In this document: positions 1 through 8,377 of the stretch, in pieces
Layout: each line of letters opens with the position of its first letter
Position numbering within the stretch: the first letter of the stretch is position 1
Assembly (NCBI GenBank): GCA_011754535.1
Contig: JAAQVN010000001.1
Coordinates: forward strand, 3,720,001 to 3,784,000
Reading direction: 5' to 3'
Source: Enterobacter asburiae
Lineage (GTDB): Bacteria > Pseudomonadota > Gammaproteobacteria > Enterobacterales > Enterobacteriaceae
Length of the DNA: 64,000 nucleotides
The notes under the pieces: generated by a model
The model's database searches: none
Told to the model about the DNA's origin: nothing
The model's input: the letters and a program-made list of their open reading frames with translations, nothing else
Program-made: the position numbers and the translations under genes

Positions 1-1402
1 CACTGAGCAAATCGCTCATTAACTGAGTTAATGCGATAATCAGAGGTAATATCACCGCGATCAATAGCCAGTCTGCGCCCTGCATGGCGGTTTCGTGCAA
101 TATTGCTGCGGTCGCTGCGGTTGTCAGCAACGCCAGGCTTCCAAGCCATGACAGCAGGGTTATTCTGTTGAAACTGTGCCGCAAGCGTATGAGCCTTGAG
201 GCGTCTGCCAGGAGATGAATATCCAGCGCCTGTCGACCTTCGCCCGCAAGATAATAACCAACATGATGTTCCGGTGTATCGGGCGCTTTTTCCTCTGAAA
301 GCGCCAGCACCTTCTCAGCAACCTCAGGCTCGCTGAGACCGCTGTCCCTGGCCAGAACCTCAACTACGTGCCGGTAATGATCCCGGGTATTGAAGTGCAT
401 CCGGGGATAGATGCCGGCAGGATCATTGCGTAATGCCTGTTCGACAACGCTTATCGTTTCGGCGAAATCAGCCCAGTCCGTTTCACTCAATAAACGCAGG
501 CCCGCGATGCTGTTACTGACGGACAGCTGGCTGGCGGCAAGCTGCTGATTGAAACTATGTATGAGAACGTCAGTGGTGATCCCCTGTTCCCGAAGGCACT
601 GATCAACCCAGGTCAGAGGTAACGACAGCGCGTTGCCATGCCCCTGCAGGCGCCGCACCAGCTCTGCGACAAACGCACTGGTTAACGGAGGTCGGGAGCG
701 CGCCATATCGGCAACCACCATGATTAAATCACCAGGCGCACTCTCTGCGCATTCGACAATCCTTGTTATCCACGTATCAGCAAGGTTTCTGTCCTGCTGC
801 GCTTTTATCACTTCCACACTGATACGACGAAGATTTTCAATCAGCGCAAGGCGCAGCATTCCCGGTAACGCCCAGACTTCACCCAGCGTCAGCGGCGTCA
901 CCTGTTGATAGGCAGTGAGATAGCTGGTCAGGCTGGCGGCATCCCAGCGGCCATCGCCGTGAGCAATGGCCTCAGATGCAATATGATAAATTCGTGGGCA
1001 ATTCAACGGCGATACAAGCGACGGAAGACCTTTGCCAAAGCTTTTCGGCAGATGCTGGCGGACAGTGCGGATTTGTTCCTCAATCAGATAATAATTGTCC
1101 AGCAGCCATTCACCGGCGGGCATGATACTGGTCTTTTTACCCGAGTTAAGCTCATAGCAGTTTTGGGTAATGACGGCCTCATTGTCGCCAAGCCGTTTCA
1201 GAAGATAATAAGGATGCCTATCCGGTGATACTTTATGAGTCCGCGCCAGCTTCTGGCCGTAGCGTTCCATCTGGACGGTCGAAAAGAGTTCTGACCGCGG
1301 CGAGCTTTCACCGGCAGGATCGTTCGCCGAAAACGTTATGTTTTCGGCAGCATTCATCGGAATACGGGAGCGGTTAAACCACGCTCTGGGGATCATTTTC
1401 AT
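1..1402 (-). CDS. Cyclic beta-1,2-glucan synthase-like protein, N-terminal part (cut by window edge)
   Basis: An uninterrupted frame of 467 codons starts at ATG 1402 (a second in-frame ATG is at 1396) and runs off the left edge. The segment GEWLLDNYYLIEEQI, followed by an LPKSFGKGLP stretch, a PRIYHIASEAIAHGDGR segment and TPLTLGEVWALPGMLRL, matches the N-terminal region of the NdvB/ChvB/Cgs family, giant inner-membrane proteins (about 2,800 residues) that make cyclic beta-1,2-glucan from UDP-glucose. Two hydrophobic segments lie near residues 415-465, as expected before the cytoplasmic glycosyltransferase part. The catalytic GT84 and GH94 regions lie outside the window, so activity cannot be judged. 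The family is known from this part; the intactness of the whole gene is not visible. Confidence 0.85.
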   Translation of the reverse strand, partial: MKMIPRAWFNRSRIPMNAAENITFSANDPAGESSPRSELFSTVQMERYGQKLARTHKVSPDRHPYYLLKRLGDNEAVITQNCYELNSGKKTSIMPAGEWLLDNYYLIEEQIRTVRQHLPKSFGKGLPSLVSPLNCPRIYHIASEAIAHGDGRWDAASLTSYLTAYQQVTPLTLGEVWALPGMLRLALIENLRRISVEVIKAQQDRNLADTWITRIVECAESAPGDLIMVVADMARSRPPLTSAFVAELVRRLQGHGNALSLPLTWVDQCLREQGITTDVLIHSFNQQLAASQLSVSNSIAGLRLLSETDWADFAETISVVEQALRNDPAGIYPRMHFNTRDHYRHVVEVLARDSGLSEPEVAEKVLALSEEKAPDTPEHHVGYYLAGEGRQALDIHLLADASRLIRLRHSFNRITLLSWLGSLALLTTAATAAILHETAMQGADWLLIAVILPLIIALTQLMSDLLS

Positions 1403-1557
1403 AGCATTGCTCTGATGCGACGTTAGCGCGCAGGAGCAGTTGCGAAATCAGTTCAGAAACGTTCTCTCAGGATGGGCGTCAGGCATCAGGGATTTAACAG
1501 CTGCCGGAATCTAACATAAGTATAGGACATGAGCTCTGTTCTGCGGTTTTGGTCGAG

Positions 1558-1728
1558 CTAGCGTCGGGAGATAAACAGAGCCTTACATCCGGGGCAAAGC
1601 ATGGTCTGGTTGAGCCGGATTTTTGACAACGGTTGTACTGATTTTAAGCCACAAACAGGACAGGCAGCAGTGGCAGTAGACGCACTGCTGAAGAATTTCA
1701 TTGCGTAATTGATAACAGACATAACCAT
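1558..1728 (-). CDS. Small four-cysteine zinc-ribbon protein (YnfU-like)
   Basis: This 56-residue frame is short but looks real. An AAGG Shine-Dalgarno sits just before ATG 1728, with a second in-frame ATG at 1722. The product carries two CxxC knuckles, CPVC and CPGC, about 24 residues apart, with the stretch QPLSKIRLNQTMLCPGC between and around them, the layout of a minimal zinc ribbon. Enterobacterial YnfU-type proteins have this shape and, like this one, occur near cold-shock genes; that assignment is from memory and tentative. It follows the interrupted cspH on the same strand, 75 bases downstream, so the two may be co-transcribed. No function is established. Confidence 0.6.
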   Translation of the reverse strand: MVMSVINYAMKFFSSASTATAACPVCGLKSVQPLSKIRLNQTMLCPGCKALFISRR

Positions 1729-1803
1729 TAACCTTTCAATGAATGAGCTTCACCGTACCACATGTGGTTAAGTTTTAATCTATCTATTTTGACACACTGA
1801 AAA

Positions 1804-2016
1804 TCAGGAAAGATAAATGTTCGCAGCCACAGGCCCCCTGAGACCGTTTATCCGTCAAAACTCTATGCGGCTTCCAGGGATGAGTAATTCTGATTCGCGA
1901 GAGTTAACGGCTGAAATGTGAAGCAGAACGTCTTTTCGTCCATCAGATGGGATGATGAGGCCTTTACCACTAAGAATATCAAAGCTTTTGACAATTCCTG
2001 TCATTTTATGGGACAA
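1804..2016 (-). pseudogene. cspH: Cold-shock-like protein CspH interrupted by an in-frame UGA
   Basis: Reading from TTG 2016 (after AAGGAA, good spacing; ATG 2004 is an internal alternative) gives a protein that follows E. coli CspH nearly residue by residue: [39 protein letters not shown]. At 1855-1857 the codon is TGA where, as I recall E. coli CspH, a cysteine (FCRVNG) stands. After it the frame continues without a gap as RINGLRGPVAANIYLS and ends at TGA 1804. One third-position change (TGC or TGT to TGA) explains the interruption. The truncated product would be 53 residues and lack the last beta-strands of the OB fold. It is divergent from the intact csp gene at 2295, as in the E. coli cspH-cspG arrangement. 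Confidence 0.75.
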
Positions 2017-2294
2017 GTCAATTCCTTATTGAAAACACGTAAAGACTATACATTGAAAATGGCATTCAGCCACTTTTATTTTCCCTACAGGACCTCTGGA
2101 CGGCTAAAAGATAATTTGCTTATATCGATTCCCTGTGCCTTAATGAATCCCATCAGTTCGATGTACTAATGAAAGTTAGAAATTTTCCGGGCAGTTCTCA
2201 TTACCAGGCGCTATCGTTGATATCCCCTCTTTTGAGTCCATATGTTTAATCTTATACGTTTACTATCAATACAATCATGTATAACGGAGTCAGT

Positions 2295-2513
2295 ATGACC
2301 TCTAGAATTATGGGCCTGGTTAAATGGTTTAACGAAGACAAAGGTTTTGGCTTCATCTCTCCTCTTGATGGCAGCAAAGATATCTTTGTCCATTTATCTG
2401 CACTTGATGGCGACAACTTTAAAACTTTATTTGAAGGTCAGAAAGTTGAATTCGCCATTCACCGCGGAGACAAGGGTCCTGCTGCTGCAAACGTAACACT
2501 TTGCGATAAATAA
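2295..2513 (+). CDS. CspA-family cold-shock protein (CspG/CspB/CspI-like)
   Basis: The 72-residue product is a single OB-fold nucleic-acid chaperone that binds single-stranded RNA and DNA. The RNA-binding motifs are present: KGFGFI at residues 16-21 and IFVHLS at 30-35, preceded by VKWFN. Length matches the family (about 70). ATG 2295 is chosen because GGAG lies 5 bases upstream and family members start this way; an earlier in-frame ATG at 2277 would add a non-homologous MYNGVS tail. The gene is divergent from the broken cspH. CspG, CspB and CspI cannot be told apart here with certainty. The preceding 280 bases would hold the usual long leader, but I do not see a clear cold-box. Confidence 0.9.
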   Translation: MTSRIMGLVKWFNEDKGFGFISPLDGSKDIFVHLSALDGDNFKTLFEGQKVEFAIHRGDKGPAAANVTLCDK

Positions 2514-2781
2514 ATCATTGTGGGTCTGCGATAACGATGAAGGATTATTCCTGAGTAGACAGATCCATAACTTAAATCAGATGAAAGTCGTTTATTCATA
2601 ATATCTGATCAGCATATTTTTCAAAATTATGAGTATGCTAACCGATGTGATGAAGTGCAGTACTACTGCATAAAAAGTCTAAAAGCACAAACTAACCACA
2701 TGTTAAATAAGAAGTGCGTAATGGCTTTGACCTTAATGGCATCTGCCAGTTAATATCCACGAGAGAACATGGTAATAGAAT

Positions 2782-3009
2782 ATGATTAAAGTCCTTGTTT
2801 TCTTTAATGCTGAATCCTGTAAAGTCATGACCGTTCTGGAAGGTATATCCTCTATCAGGCAGGAATATCCAAACGGTGAAGAAACACATCTTCGGATTAT
2901 GTCTGCAGGTTTTCCTTCCTTAACTGGCGATCATGGTATTGTTTACGTGGCTACTGACAGGGAGTTAACGTCACAGGAGATACTTGATGCGGCCAGGAAA
3001 TATTTATAG
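2782..3009 (+). CDS. Hypothetical small protein, 75 aa
   Basis: The product begins MIKVLVFFNAESCKVMTVLEG and has no motif I recognise. It is soluble-looking, with alternating hydrophobic residues at the start and a helix-like end (TSQEILDAARKYL). No signal peptide or membrane segment is visible. The ribosome binding site is weak. Its position among cold-shock and H-NS-family genes and the strong hairpin terminator 90 bases downstream support a real single-gene unit, but coding status rests on frame, size and context only. Confidence 0.5.
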   Translation: MIKVLVFFNAESCKVMTVLEGISSIRQEYPNGEETHLRIMSAGFPSLTGDHGIVYVATDRELTSQEILDAARKYL

Positions 3010-3098
3010 CATTTTTGTCATGCTCTCTGCTCCACGTTTAATTGCATGCTTACCCTATTTATCAGAATCGAACAAAAAATGAGTTGAAAACATTTATG

Positions 3099-3123
3099 GC
3101 CTGCTAACAGCAGGCTTTTTTTT
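3099..3123 (+). terminator. Rho-independent terminator
   Basis: A 6-bp GC-rich stem (GCCTGC, loop TAACA, GCAGGC) at 3099-3115 is followed by eight T residues. It ends the transcript of the small gene at 2782-3009. Confidence 0.85.
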
Positions 3124-3570
3124 ACATTACACTTTTTAGAAACACCTCTATAAAGAGAGAGTAATTCGCTACCTTCTGACAAAATGCAGGTGTCTCTCCC
3201 CTGCGTGCCATCTTGCCATTTGTGAAAAACCTTGCTAAGCGGCGGCGCTGTCTCTCCTCATTTTAAATCTCATCAGGTGTGACTGAAGCAATAAGTTATG
3301 AGGATATAAAAAGGCTCTCCGGATGACTCCTGGCATCATAGTTTTAAGTACCTTCAAAAATGCATGGACATTTCGTATGAGTTGTAATTTAGTTCTTGCA
3401 CATTCTTCTTAATTTTTCTTGCGATAAGAGATTTATATAAGTAGTCTAAACCTCGTTAATAACAATATGTCCCAATCGCATTAAAATGCTCAGTAAGAAA
3501 AATCGTGTTGATGAGCAACCGTCGACATTGGTATTTGCTGAACAACGAAAAAACTTTAAAAGGTCTCTTT
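3124..3570. other. Gene-free, AT-rich leader of the H-NS-like gene
   Basis: No convincing reading frame or RNA gene is visible here. The stretch from about 3330 to 3570 is strongly AT-rich with several A/T tracts, the usual target composition for H-NS-family proteins. It precedes an H-NS paralogue, so autoregulation is likely but not demonstrated. Confidence 0.4.
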
Positions 3571-3975
3571 ATGTCAGATGCTCTAACACAGTTAAACAAT
3601 ATCCGTACCTTACGTTCTCAGACTCGTGAAATGTCATTAGATGTACTGGAAGATGTTCTGGAAAAGTTTAAAATTATTCTTATAGAACGACGGGAAGAAG
3701 AGACATTACGTCTTGCAAATGAAAGTCAGCGCCGCGATAAACTGGAATCACTTCGTCAGATGATGCTTGATGAGGGTATCGACCCATCCGAACTTATGGC
3801 TGTTGTTGGCTCTCCGGGTAAGGTTAAAAGGACGCGCTCCCCCCGCCCCGCGAAGTATCGATATACTGACGAAACTGGAGAGCCAAAAACATGGTCAGGT
3901 CAGGGGCGAATGCCGAAGCGGCTCTCAAAGCTGATTGCTGAAGGTGGGGAATTAAAAGATTTTGAAATCAGTTAA
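3571..3975 (+). CDS. H-NS family nucleoid-associated protein (paralogue)
   Basis: The 134-residue product is an H-NS/StpA-type silencer that binds curved AT-rich DNA. The N-terminal half (MSDALTQLNNIRTLRSQTRE, then a long heptad-rich coiled coil with ERREEE) is the oligomerisation domain. A basic linker (KVKRTRSPRPAKYRY) leads to the C-terminal DNA-binding domain with the family core TWSGQGRMP starting at residue 107. ATG 3571 matches the start of H-NS; the frame stays open 22 codons upstream without homology. Several positions differ from chromosomal H-NS (KIILIERREEETLRLANESQ), suggesting an acquired paralogue rather than the housekeeping copy. It could silence the AT-rich accessory DNA nearby. 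Confidence 0.92.
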   Translation: MSDALTQLNNIRTLRSQTREMSLDVLEDVLEKFKIILIERREEETLRLANESQRRDKLESLRQMMLDEGIDPSELMAVVGSPGKVKRTRSPRPAKYRYTDETGEPKTWSGQGRMPKRLSKLIAEGGELKDFEIS

Positions 3976-4006
3976 AAAGAACCGGGTTATACCGGTTCTT
4001 TTTTTA
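3976..4006 (+). terminator. Rho-independent terminator of the H-NS-like gene
   Basis: The stem AGAACCGG / CCGGTTCT (3978-3985 and 3992-3999) is followed by a run of T residues and begins directly after the stop codon. Confidence 0.9.
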
Positions 4007-4211
4007 TAGGCCGCAAGTTGCCTTAGAGAATAGTCGAGAAACATTTAGTTCCGTCGATGTAGCCGAGGAGCTGTTTTAAGGGACAAAACGGTTATCTTGC
4101 AGATCGTTACAGCGAGCGAAAAGAGAGCCATCTGGAGTTTTCATTCCGAGTCAATCAGGACAAAAAATAACGTATGTTCTTCGTGAATCCATACTGCATG
4201 AGCTTAACAAC

Positions 4212-4235
4212 GTCTGCGATAGGCACAAAGCGGAC
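4212..4235. repeat. Diverged copy of a dispersed CCGCTT-TGGCAC-AGCGGAC repeat
   Basis: Here the element reads GTCTGC, then AGGCACAAAGCGGAC. Related copies stand at 18755, 21666 and 32449. This copy lies between the H-NS-like gene and the VapBC locus. Confidence 0.5.
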
Positions 4236-4259
4236 ATTCCTCAAATATCCTTTCTGCCG

Positions 4260-4676
4260 TCAGTTAACCCAGTCTTCAAGCGTCAGGCCCGGCACCCGCT
4301 CAAACTCCAGCACATTGTTCGTCACCAGCACGGCGCCGGCGGCAATGGCGTGCCCGGCAATCGCCGTATCGTTCGAGCCGATCGGCGTCCCGGCGAGGCG
4401 CAGCGCGACCTTGATTTCTGTAGTCGCATCCACCGCGGCGCGGTCCCAGGGCAGGATGGCATCCAGACGAGTGCAGAACGCGTCAACCAGCTGCACGTGC
4501 CGGGGCGAGGCTTTCGGGCCTGTGGCCCCGAAGCGCATCTCCGAGTAGGTGATGGCCGAGACCACGATTCGATGGCCACGCAGCACCGCCTGCTCCAGGC
4601 GCTTCAGCACCGCTTCAGGCTGCTCGCGCATGATGAACGAGCAGATGTTGGTGTCGAGCATATAGATCTTGTTCAC
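4260..4676 (-). CDS. vapC: VapC family PIN-domain ribonuclease toxin
   Basis: The 138-residue protein opens with YMLDTNICSFIM, the first acidic motif of PIN nucleases, and carries a conserved glutamate in ITYSEMRFG, a third acidic position in GSNDTAIAGHA and the C-terminal TNN-EFERVPGLTLEDW. VapC toxins cleave RNA, often initiator tRNA. The length is typical. It overlaps the antitoxin gene by 4 bases (ATGA), the usual translational coupling of type II toxin-antitoxin operons. Its base composition is richer in GC than the flanking AT-rich DNA, pointing to separate acquisition; close relatives are carried on plasmids. Confidence 0.9.
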   Translation of the reverse strand: MNKIYMLDTNICSFIMREQPEAVLKRLEQAVLRGHRIVVSAITYSEMRFGATGPKASPRHVQLVDAFCTRLDAILPWDRAAVDATTEIKVALRLAGTPIGSNDTAIAGHAIAAGAVLVTNNVLEFERVPGLTLEDWVN

Positions 4677-4903
4677 AGGTTAAATCGTACTTCGTCGCTG
4701 ACAACGTCCTCGCGCTCCGCCATAAAGTCCGGGTCTGCTTTTTCCAGCTGCGCGAACGAGCCCCAGGTCGGCCGGACGGGGCGCAGGATGATGCTGTCCC
4801 CCTCCCGGACGATCTCCAGCTTGCTCACCCCCTCAAAATCCAGATCGCGGGGCAGACGGATGGCGCGGTTATTGCCGTTTTTAAAAATGGATACGGTTCT
4901 CAT
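4673..4903 (-). CDS. vapB: VapB family antitoxin
   Basis: This 76-residue product starts at ATG 4903 after GGGAGAAAATC. The N-terminus, MRTVSIFKNGNNRAIRLPRD, is a SpoVT-AbrB (swapped-hairpin) DNA-binding domain as in VapB antitoxins. The acidic C-terminal part (FAQLEKADPDFMAEREDVVSDEVRF) would wrap and inhibit the toxin. An in-frame extension to 4975 lacks homology and a ribosome site. VapB, with VapC, should repress the operon through the palindromes upstream. Confidence 0.9.
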   Translation of the reverse strand: MRTVSIFKNGNNRAIRLPRDLDFEGVSKLEIVREGDSIILRPVRPTWGSFAQLEKADPDFMAEREDVVSDEVRFNL

Positions 4904-4934
4904 GATTTTCTCCCGGGTGAGTGTGGATATGTAA

Positions 4935-5100
4935 TGCATATCTGGAATGTTGTTCATTGCACCGGGTGCGTGCATATGTCCAGTATAGGCAGATGCTTAG
5001 CATATGTATAGGTGCAGCATATGCAGATGTTGAGGATATACGTATGTTATACCTGTGCAGATGCCCGGCATATGGATATGCCACACCTATACACATTTCT
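4935..5100. promoter_or_regulatory. vapBC upstream region with clustered CATATG palindromes
   Basis: This 165-base stretch before vapB is packed with palindromic CATATG-type hexamers and related ATATG boxes. It also holds a 10-bp perfect inverted repeat, TGTATAGGTG (5005-5014) and CACCTATACA (5084-5093). Such repeats are what a swapped-hairpin antitoxin would bind to autoregulate. Operator assignment is inference from position and symmetry. Confidence 0.5.
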
Positions 5101-5201
5101 CTCTTTTTCTGCTGAGATCCGGAAAAAGGTAAAGTCGGATCTTGAGCCACGGGCAGGCAGACTTACGCCCTGTCTTGTCACCGTAGAAAAGGCATAAAAA
5201 A

Positions 5202-5218
5202 ACCGCCGGGAAGGCGGT
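5202..5218 (-). terminator. Rho-independent terminator on the minus strand
   Basis: On the minus strand the stem ACCGCC-TTCC-GGCGGT is followed by a run of T residues (bases 5195-5201). It lies just beyond the truncated transporter remnant and may once have ended that gene. Confidence 0.7.
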
Positions 5219-5241
5219 CTGTATGCAGCTGACAGGGTGGA

Positions 5242-5367
5242 TCACGAGATAGCGCTGGCCAGCTTGGCCGCAAATCCGATGAAAAAGAGACCGACCAGGG
5301 CATTTCCGGTTTCAGGCAGTCTGCTGTGGCGCATCACGCCGCCAATTGAATAACACATCCCCGTCAA
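5242..5367 (-). pseudogene. C-terminal remnant of a LysE/RhtB-type exporter
   Basis: A 41-residue open frame ends LPETGNALVGLFFIGFAAKL then ASAIS. The pattern R-x-G-x-x-GxxFIGxxxKLA is like the last membrane helix of LysE/RhtB amino-acid exporters. The frame is closed upstream by TGA and nothing before it continues the family, so this is the tail of a lost gene. The terminator at 5202-5218 still follows it. Family assignment is weak because only one helix remains. Confidence 0.35.
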
Positions 5368-5558
5368 TACGACTCCCGATGTACGCTTACGAGCAGGGGA
5401 AGAGCTTTTACAAACAAAAACCGTCCATGGTATTACACACCGATATCGTCGTTCATGGCGCTGCTCCTGGAATAATTCGCGCCATTAAAACTGAAAATTG
5501 TCGAGATTCGCCTGACGAACAGTCAAGGACCTGTCAAGAAGCGAAATTTATCTGCTTT

Positions 5559-6728
5559 TCAACGGGACAAAGGAAAATGAAGCCTTATCAGCAGTCCACC
5601 CTGTGGTGGCAGATGAGCACTGATCCTGCCCCCGTGGGCAACGCATATAGCTTTTGCTATGGAAAGTCCCAGCCCGCTGCCGCCCGAATGGCGTGAACGG
5701 GAAGTTTCTCCCCGCTTGAAGCGTTCAAACATGGTGCTGAGAAATTCCTCAGGGACCCCCGGCCCGTCATCACTGAAATCAATCAGACACCACTCTTTTT
5801 CAACGCGCATGTCTATCCTGAACGTCCCACCCTGACGACCATAACGGACAGCGTTTTCCATGAGAATGGTGAGTACCTGCCCCACCCTTAAGGGATCAAC
5901 GTGCAGGATTGTTTTCTTTTCATATTTGAATTCTGCTCTGACTCCGGCTTCATCCATAATGGGGCTGAAACCGTGCAACCGCTCCTGAATAAGTTCACAC
6001 AGATTTGCCGGGACAAAATCCATGCGAAGCTGACCGGCATCAGCAAGAGAAAGCATGTGTAAATCATTTATCAACCTGCTCAGATAGCCAAGCTGGTTCA
6101 TAACCATTTGTAACTGGCGCGGTTCAGTTGTAAAAACACCATCGAGCATCCCCTGCAGGCGTCCAATTGCCGCTGTCAAAGGGGAACGTAACTCGTGGGC
6201 CATCGCAACATGAGATTCTCTCAGTTCTTTTTCATATAAAGCCAGTTGTCGGGTCATGGCGTTAAAGTCTTGCGAGAAATCGACTAATTCTGCCGGCGCA
6301 TTGTCTACGCGTTCAGCCTGGGCACCAAACTGCCCCATAGTGACGGCTTCGGCTGCCCTCTTAAGATGGCCAAACTGTTTAGAAAGTGGGCGCGCATTTC
6401 TGAGGCCGAAATAAACGATAAAAGGAATGGTTACCAGGACAAGAATGCCAACCGTAATCCAGTCTGATGAGGAAACAGAAGGATCTGAAAAACGCACTCC
6501 CCACCATGTATCAACAATTTCATGGAACCGGGCAAGATCGGTTTCAGGATGTTGCCTCAGTGCAAGAAATTCTCTGAAAACATCCGGGGGCATATGCTGA
6601 GTAATCCACGTATATTGCACTGCGAAACGCAGCCACATGCAGAACGCAATGAGAATGACAGTACCGATTGCAAGAGTAAGGATGCGAATACACATCCATT
6701 GCCACAGAGTCTGATGGTTTTTTTTCAT
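5559..6728 (-). CDS. Two-component sensor histidine kinase (BaeS/EnvZ-like)
   Basis: The 389-residue kinase has two membrane helices (about 12-34 and 88-107) around a short periplasmic loop, then a HAMP-like linker. The dimerisation domain carries AHELRSPLTA with the phospho-accepting histidine. The ATPase domain shows the N-box (LMENAVRYGR), G1 (DFSDDGPGVP), F (FERFKR) and G2 (GSGLGLSIAK) motifs, so all catalytic boxes are intact. The start overlaps the regulator stop by 4 bases, giving a coupled regulator-kinase operon. The divergent MipA-type gene is the likely target, as in similar regulator-kinase-OmpV arrangements. The signal sensed is unknown. Confidence 0.92.
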   Translation of the reverse strand: MKKNHQTLWQWMCIRILTLAIGTVILIAFCMWLRFAVQYTWITQHMPPDVFREFLALRQHPETDLARFHEIVDTWWGVRFSDPSVSSSDWITVGILVLVTIPFIVYFGLRNARPLSKQFGHLKRAAEAVTMGQFGAQAERVDNAPAELVDFSQDFNAMTRQLALYEKELRESHVAMAHELRSPLTAAIGRLQGMLDGVFTTEPRQLQMVMNQLGYLSRLINDLHMLSLADAGQLRMDFVPANLCELIQERLHGFSPIMDEAGVRAEFKYEKKTILHVDPLRVGQVLTILMENAVRYGRQGGTFRIDMRVEKEWCLIDFSDDGPGVPEEFLSTMFERFKRGETSRSRHSGGSGLGLSIAKAICVAHGGRISAHLPPQGGLLIRLHFPLSR

Positions 6729-7429
6729 GGGTGTGAGAACCTGTATCCAAATCCACGAACATTTAGCAACACGGCAGTCATGCCTGCTGCAGCGAGTTTT
6801 TTTCTGAGATTATAAACATGCGTGTCCACCACTCTGACCAGAGCATCGCTTTCTGGTATGCAGTTTTCAAGCAGGTACTGCCTGCTGAGAGGCCGGAAAG
6901 GCGATCGAACCAGTTCTGTCAGCAGTGAAAACTCCGTGGGGGTAAGTTCAAGATGATATCCACTGCTGCTGCCATCTTTCACCGTTGCGAGCATGGTCTC
7001 GGTAAAGACCGTCAGAGACTGCCAGATTATCTTCCCGTCCGGTGAGGCGATATCTGATGAAGGATCTGTTTTTTCCGCTCTTCTCAACACTGCGTGCACC
7101 CGGGCGATGACTTCGCCGGGATGGTATGGTTTGCAGACATAATCATCGGCGCCGAACCGGAGTGTACCTATTCGATCCTCTGCGTCACCCATGGCGGTAA
7201 CAATTATCACGGGGACGTCGCTCTCGCGTCTGACTGCCTGAAGCACCTCATTACCGCCGATACCCGGCAGCATCATATCCAGAAGAATCAGGTCAGGTTT
7301 CCAGAGCGCAAATTGTCTGAGCCCCTGATACCCGTCAGCAGCAGAAAGCATTCTGCTCAGCAGATAAGCTTCCAGGACTTCTGCTGCATCACTGTCATCT
7401 TCAATAACCAGTATTTTTTTTGTCTGCAT
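6725..7429 (-). CDS. OmpR-family response regulator
   Basis: The 234-residue protein has a receiver domain with the acidic pair in LVIEDDSDA, the phospho-acceptor aspartate in LILLDMMLPG and the switch lysine in VCKPYHPGE. A winged-helix output domain follows, ending VVDTHVYNLRKKL and VRGFGYRF, typical of the OmpR class. The receiver is slightly compact after the first helix (EAYLLSRMLSAADGYQGL). AAGGTG precedes ATG 7429. It is the first gene of the regulator-kinase operon and diverges from the MipA gene across 120 bases that should hold both promoters. Confidence 0.93.
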   Translation of the reverse strand: MQTKKILVIEDDSDAAEVLEAYLLSRMLSAADGYQGLRQFALWKPDLILLDMMLPGIGGNEVLQAVRRESDVPVIIVTAMGDAEDRIGTLRFGADDYVCKPYHPGEVIARVHAVLRRAEKTDPSSDIASPDGKIIWQSLTVFTETMLATVKDGSSSGYHLELTPTEFSLLTELVRSPFRPLSRQYLLENCIPESDALVRVVDTHVYNLRKKLAAAGMTAVLLNVRGFGYRFSHP

Positions 7430-7549
7430 TGCGCACCTTGACCATTTCTACATAAAACCCAGGCTGTTTATTGACAATCGGTTGCGATACTGAGGGCCTG
7501 GTTAATTTCACCTGCACTTGCAGGGTATCTGAAACAGAGGAATGTAAGG

Positions 7550-8332
7550 ATGATAGGTAAAACAAGCTCGCTGTATATGGCCGGACTGGCTCTACTTTTC
7601 ACTTCATACGCGCATTCAGATGACAGCGTATCGCAGGATGGCGTTACTGTCGGCGCAGGAGGTCAGTATGCTCCCCGGTATAGTGGCTCTGACAAAATGC
7701 GCCTGCAGCCTGTGCCTTTCCTGCAGGCGCGTAAAGGTGCACTCTTCTTCGATTCTCAAAAAGGTCTTGGCTATGACATTCAGAGTGATAACGGACTCTA
7801 TCTGGAACATACCTTAGGCTGGGGAATGGGTCGTGCTGACCGTGATTCGGACTGGCGTGATGGCTCTGACAAGCTGAGGGGAATGGGCAATATAAAAGCC
7901 TCCGTCAATACTGCACTGGCACTAGGCTGGTCTGTCACGCCGTGGATGGTCATTGAGGGCAAAGCGACCTTGCCAGTGAGCGACAGTCAGGGAGTTAATT
8001 ATCAGACTTCGCTGACATTCCTACCGGTACAAAACAAAGCTGACACTTTAGCCATACAGTCTGCGGCACTTTTTGGCGATGGACGATATATGAATACCTT
8101 TTACGGTGTCAGTGGGCAGCAGAGTTCCCGAACTGGTTATTCCCGTTATAACGCGCCAGGTGGATTTTATGGCGTAGCGACCACGGTTACATGGGGGCAT
8201 CAGTTCGACGATCACTGGGGAAGTGCCATAACTGCAGGTTACACATGGCTGGGAGACCACGCTGCAGACAGCCCGATCGTATTTCGACGCGACCAGGTCA
8301 TGGGTGTGATGGCCATTACCTATACCTTCTGA
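7550..8332 (+). CDS. MipA/OmpV family outer-membrane protein
   Basis: The 260-residue product has a signal peptide (cleavage near residue 22, after YAHS) and a beta-barrel body with alternating amphipathic strands and a terminal phenylalanine (ITYTF). The opening of the mature part, VTVGAGGQYAPRYSGSDK, is the MipA/OmpV signature; MipA is known as a scaffold between MltA and PBP1b, while other members act as porin-like or adhesive proteins. It is divergent from the response regulator and probably under its control. Start ATG 7550 follows AAGG closely with a GAGG further upstream. Confidence 0.9.
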   Translation: MIGKTSSLYMAGLALLFTSYAHSDDSVSQDGVTVGAGGQYAPRYSGSDKMRLQPVPFLQARKGALFFDSQKGLGYDIQSDNGLYLEHTLGWGMGRADRDSDWRDGSDKLRGMGNIKASVNTALALGWSVTPWMVIEGKATLPVSDSQGVNYQTSLTFLPVQNKADTLAIQSAALFGDGRYMNTFYGVSGQQSSRTGYSRYNAPGGFYGVATTVTWGHQFDDHWGSAITAGYTWLGDHAADSPIVFRRDQVMGVMAITYTF

Positions 8333-8377
8333 ATCTAAAGGTAGTGAACTCAGTGCTGGATGAATGACGGAGAATAT

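Noticed and set aside
1855..1857. Selenocysteine at the cspH UGA
   Set aside because: Cold-shock proteins use no redox residue, and I see no clear stem-loop of bacterial SECIS type just after the codon; nonsense mutation is simpler.
1918..2169. An 83-codon plus-strand open frame
   Set aside because: It is the antisense of the cspH gene; its residues mirror the antisense of other csp genes.
5346..5696. A 116-codon plus-strand frame overlapping the kinase gene end
   Set aside because: It mixes intergenic DNA with the antisense of the kinase; no homology or ribosome site.
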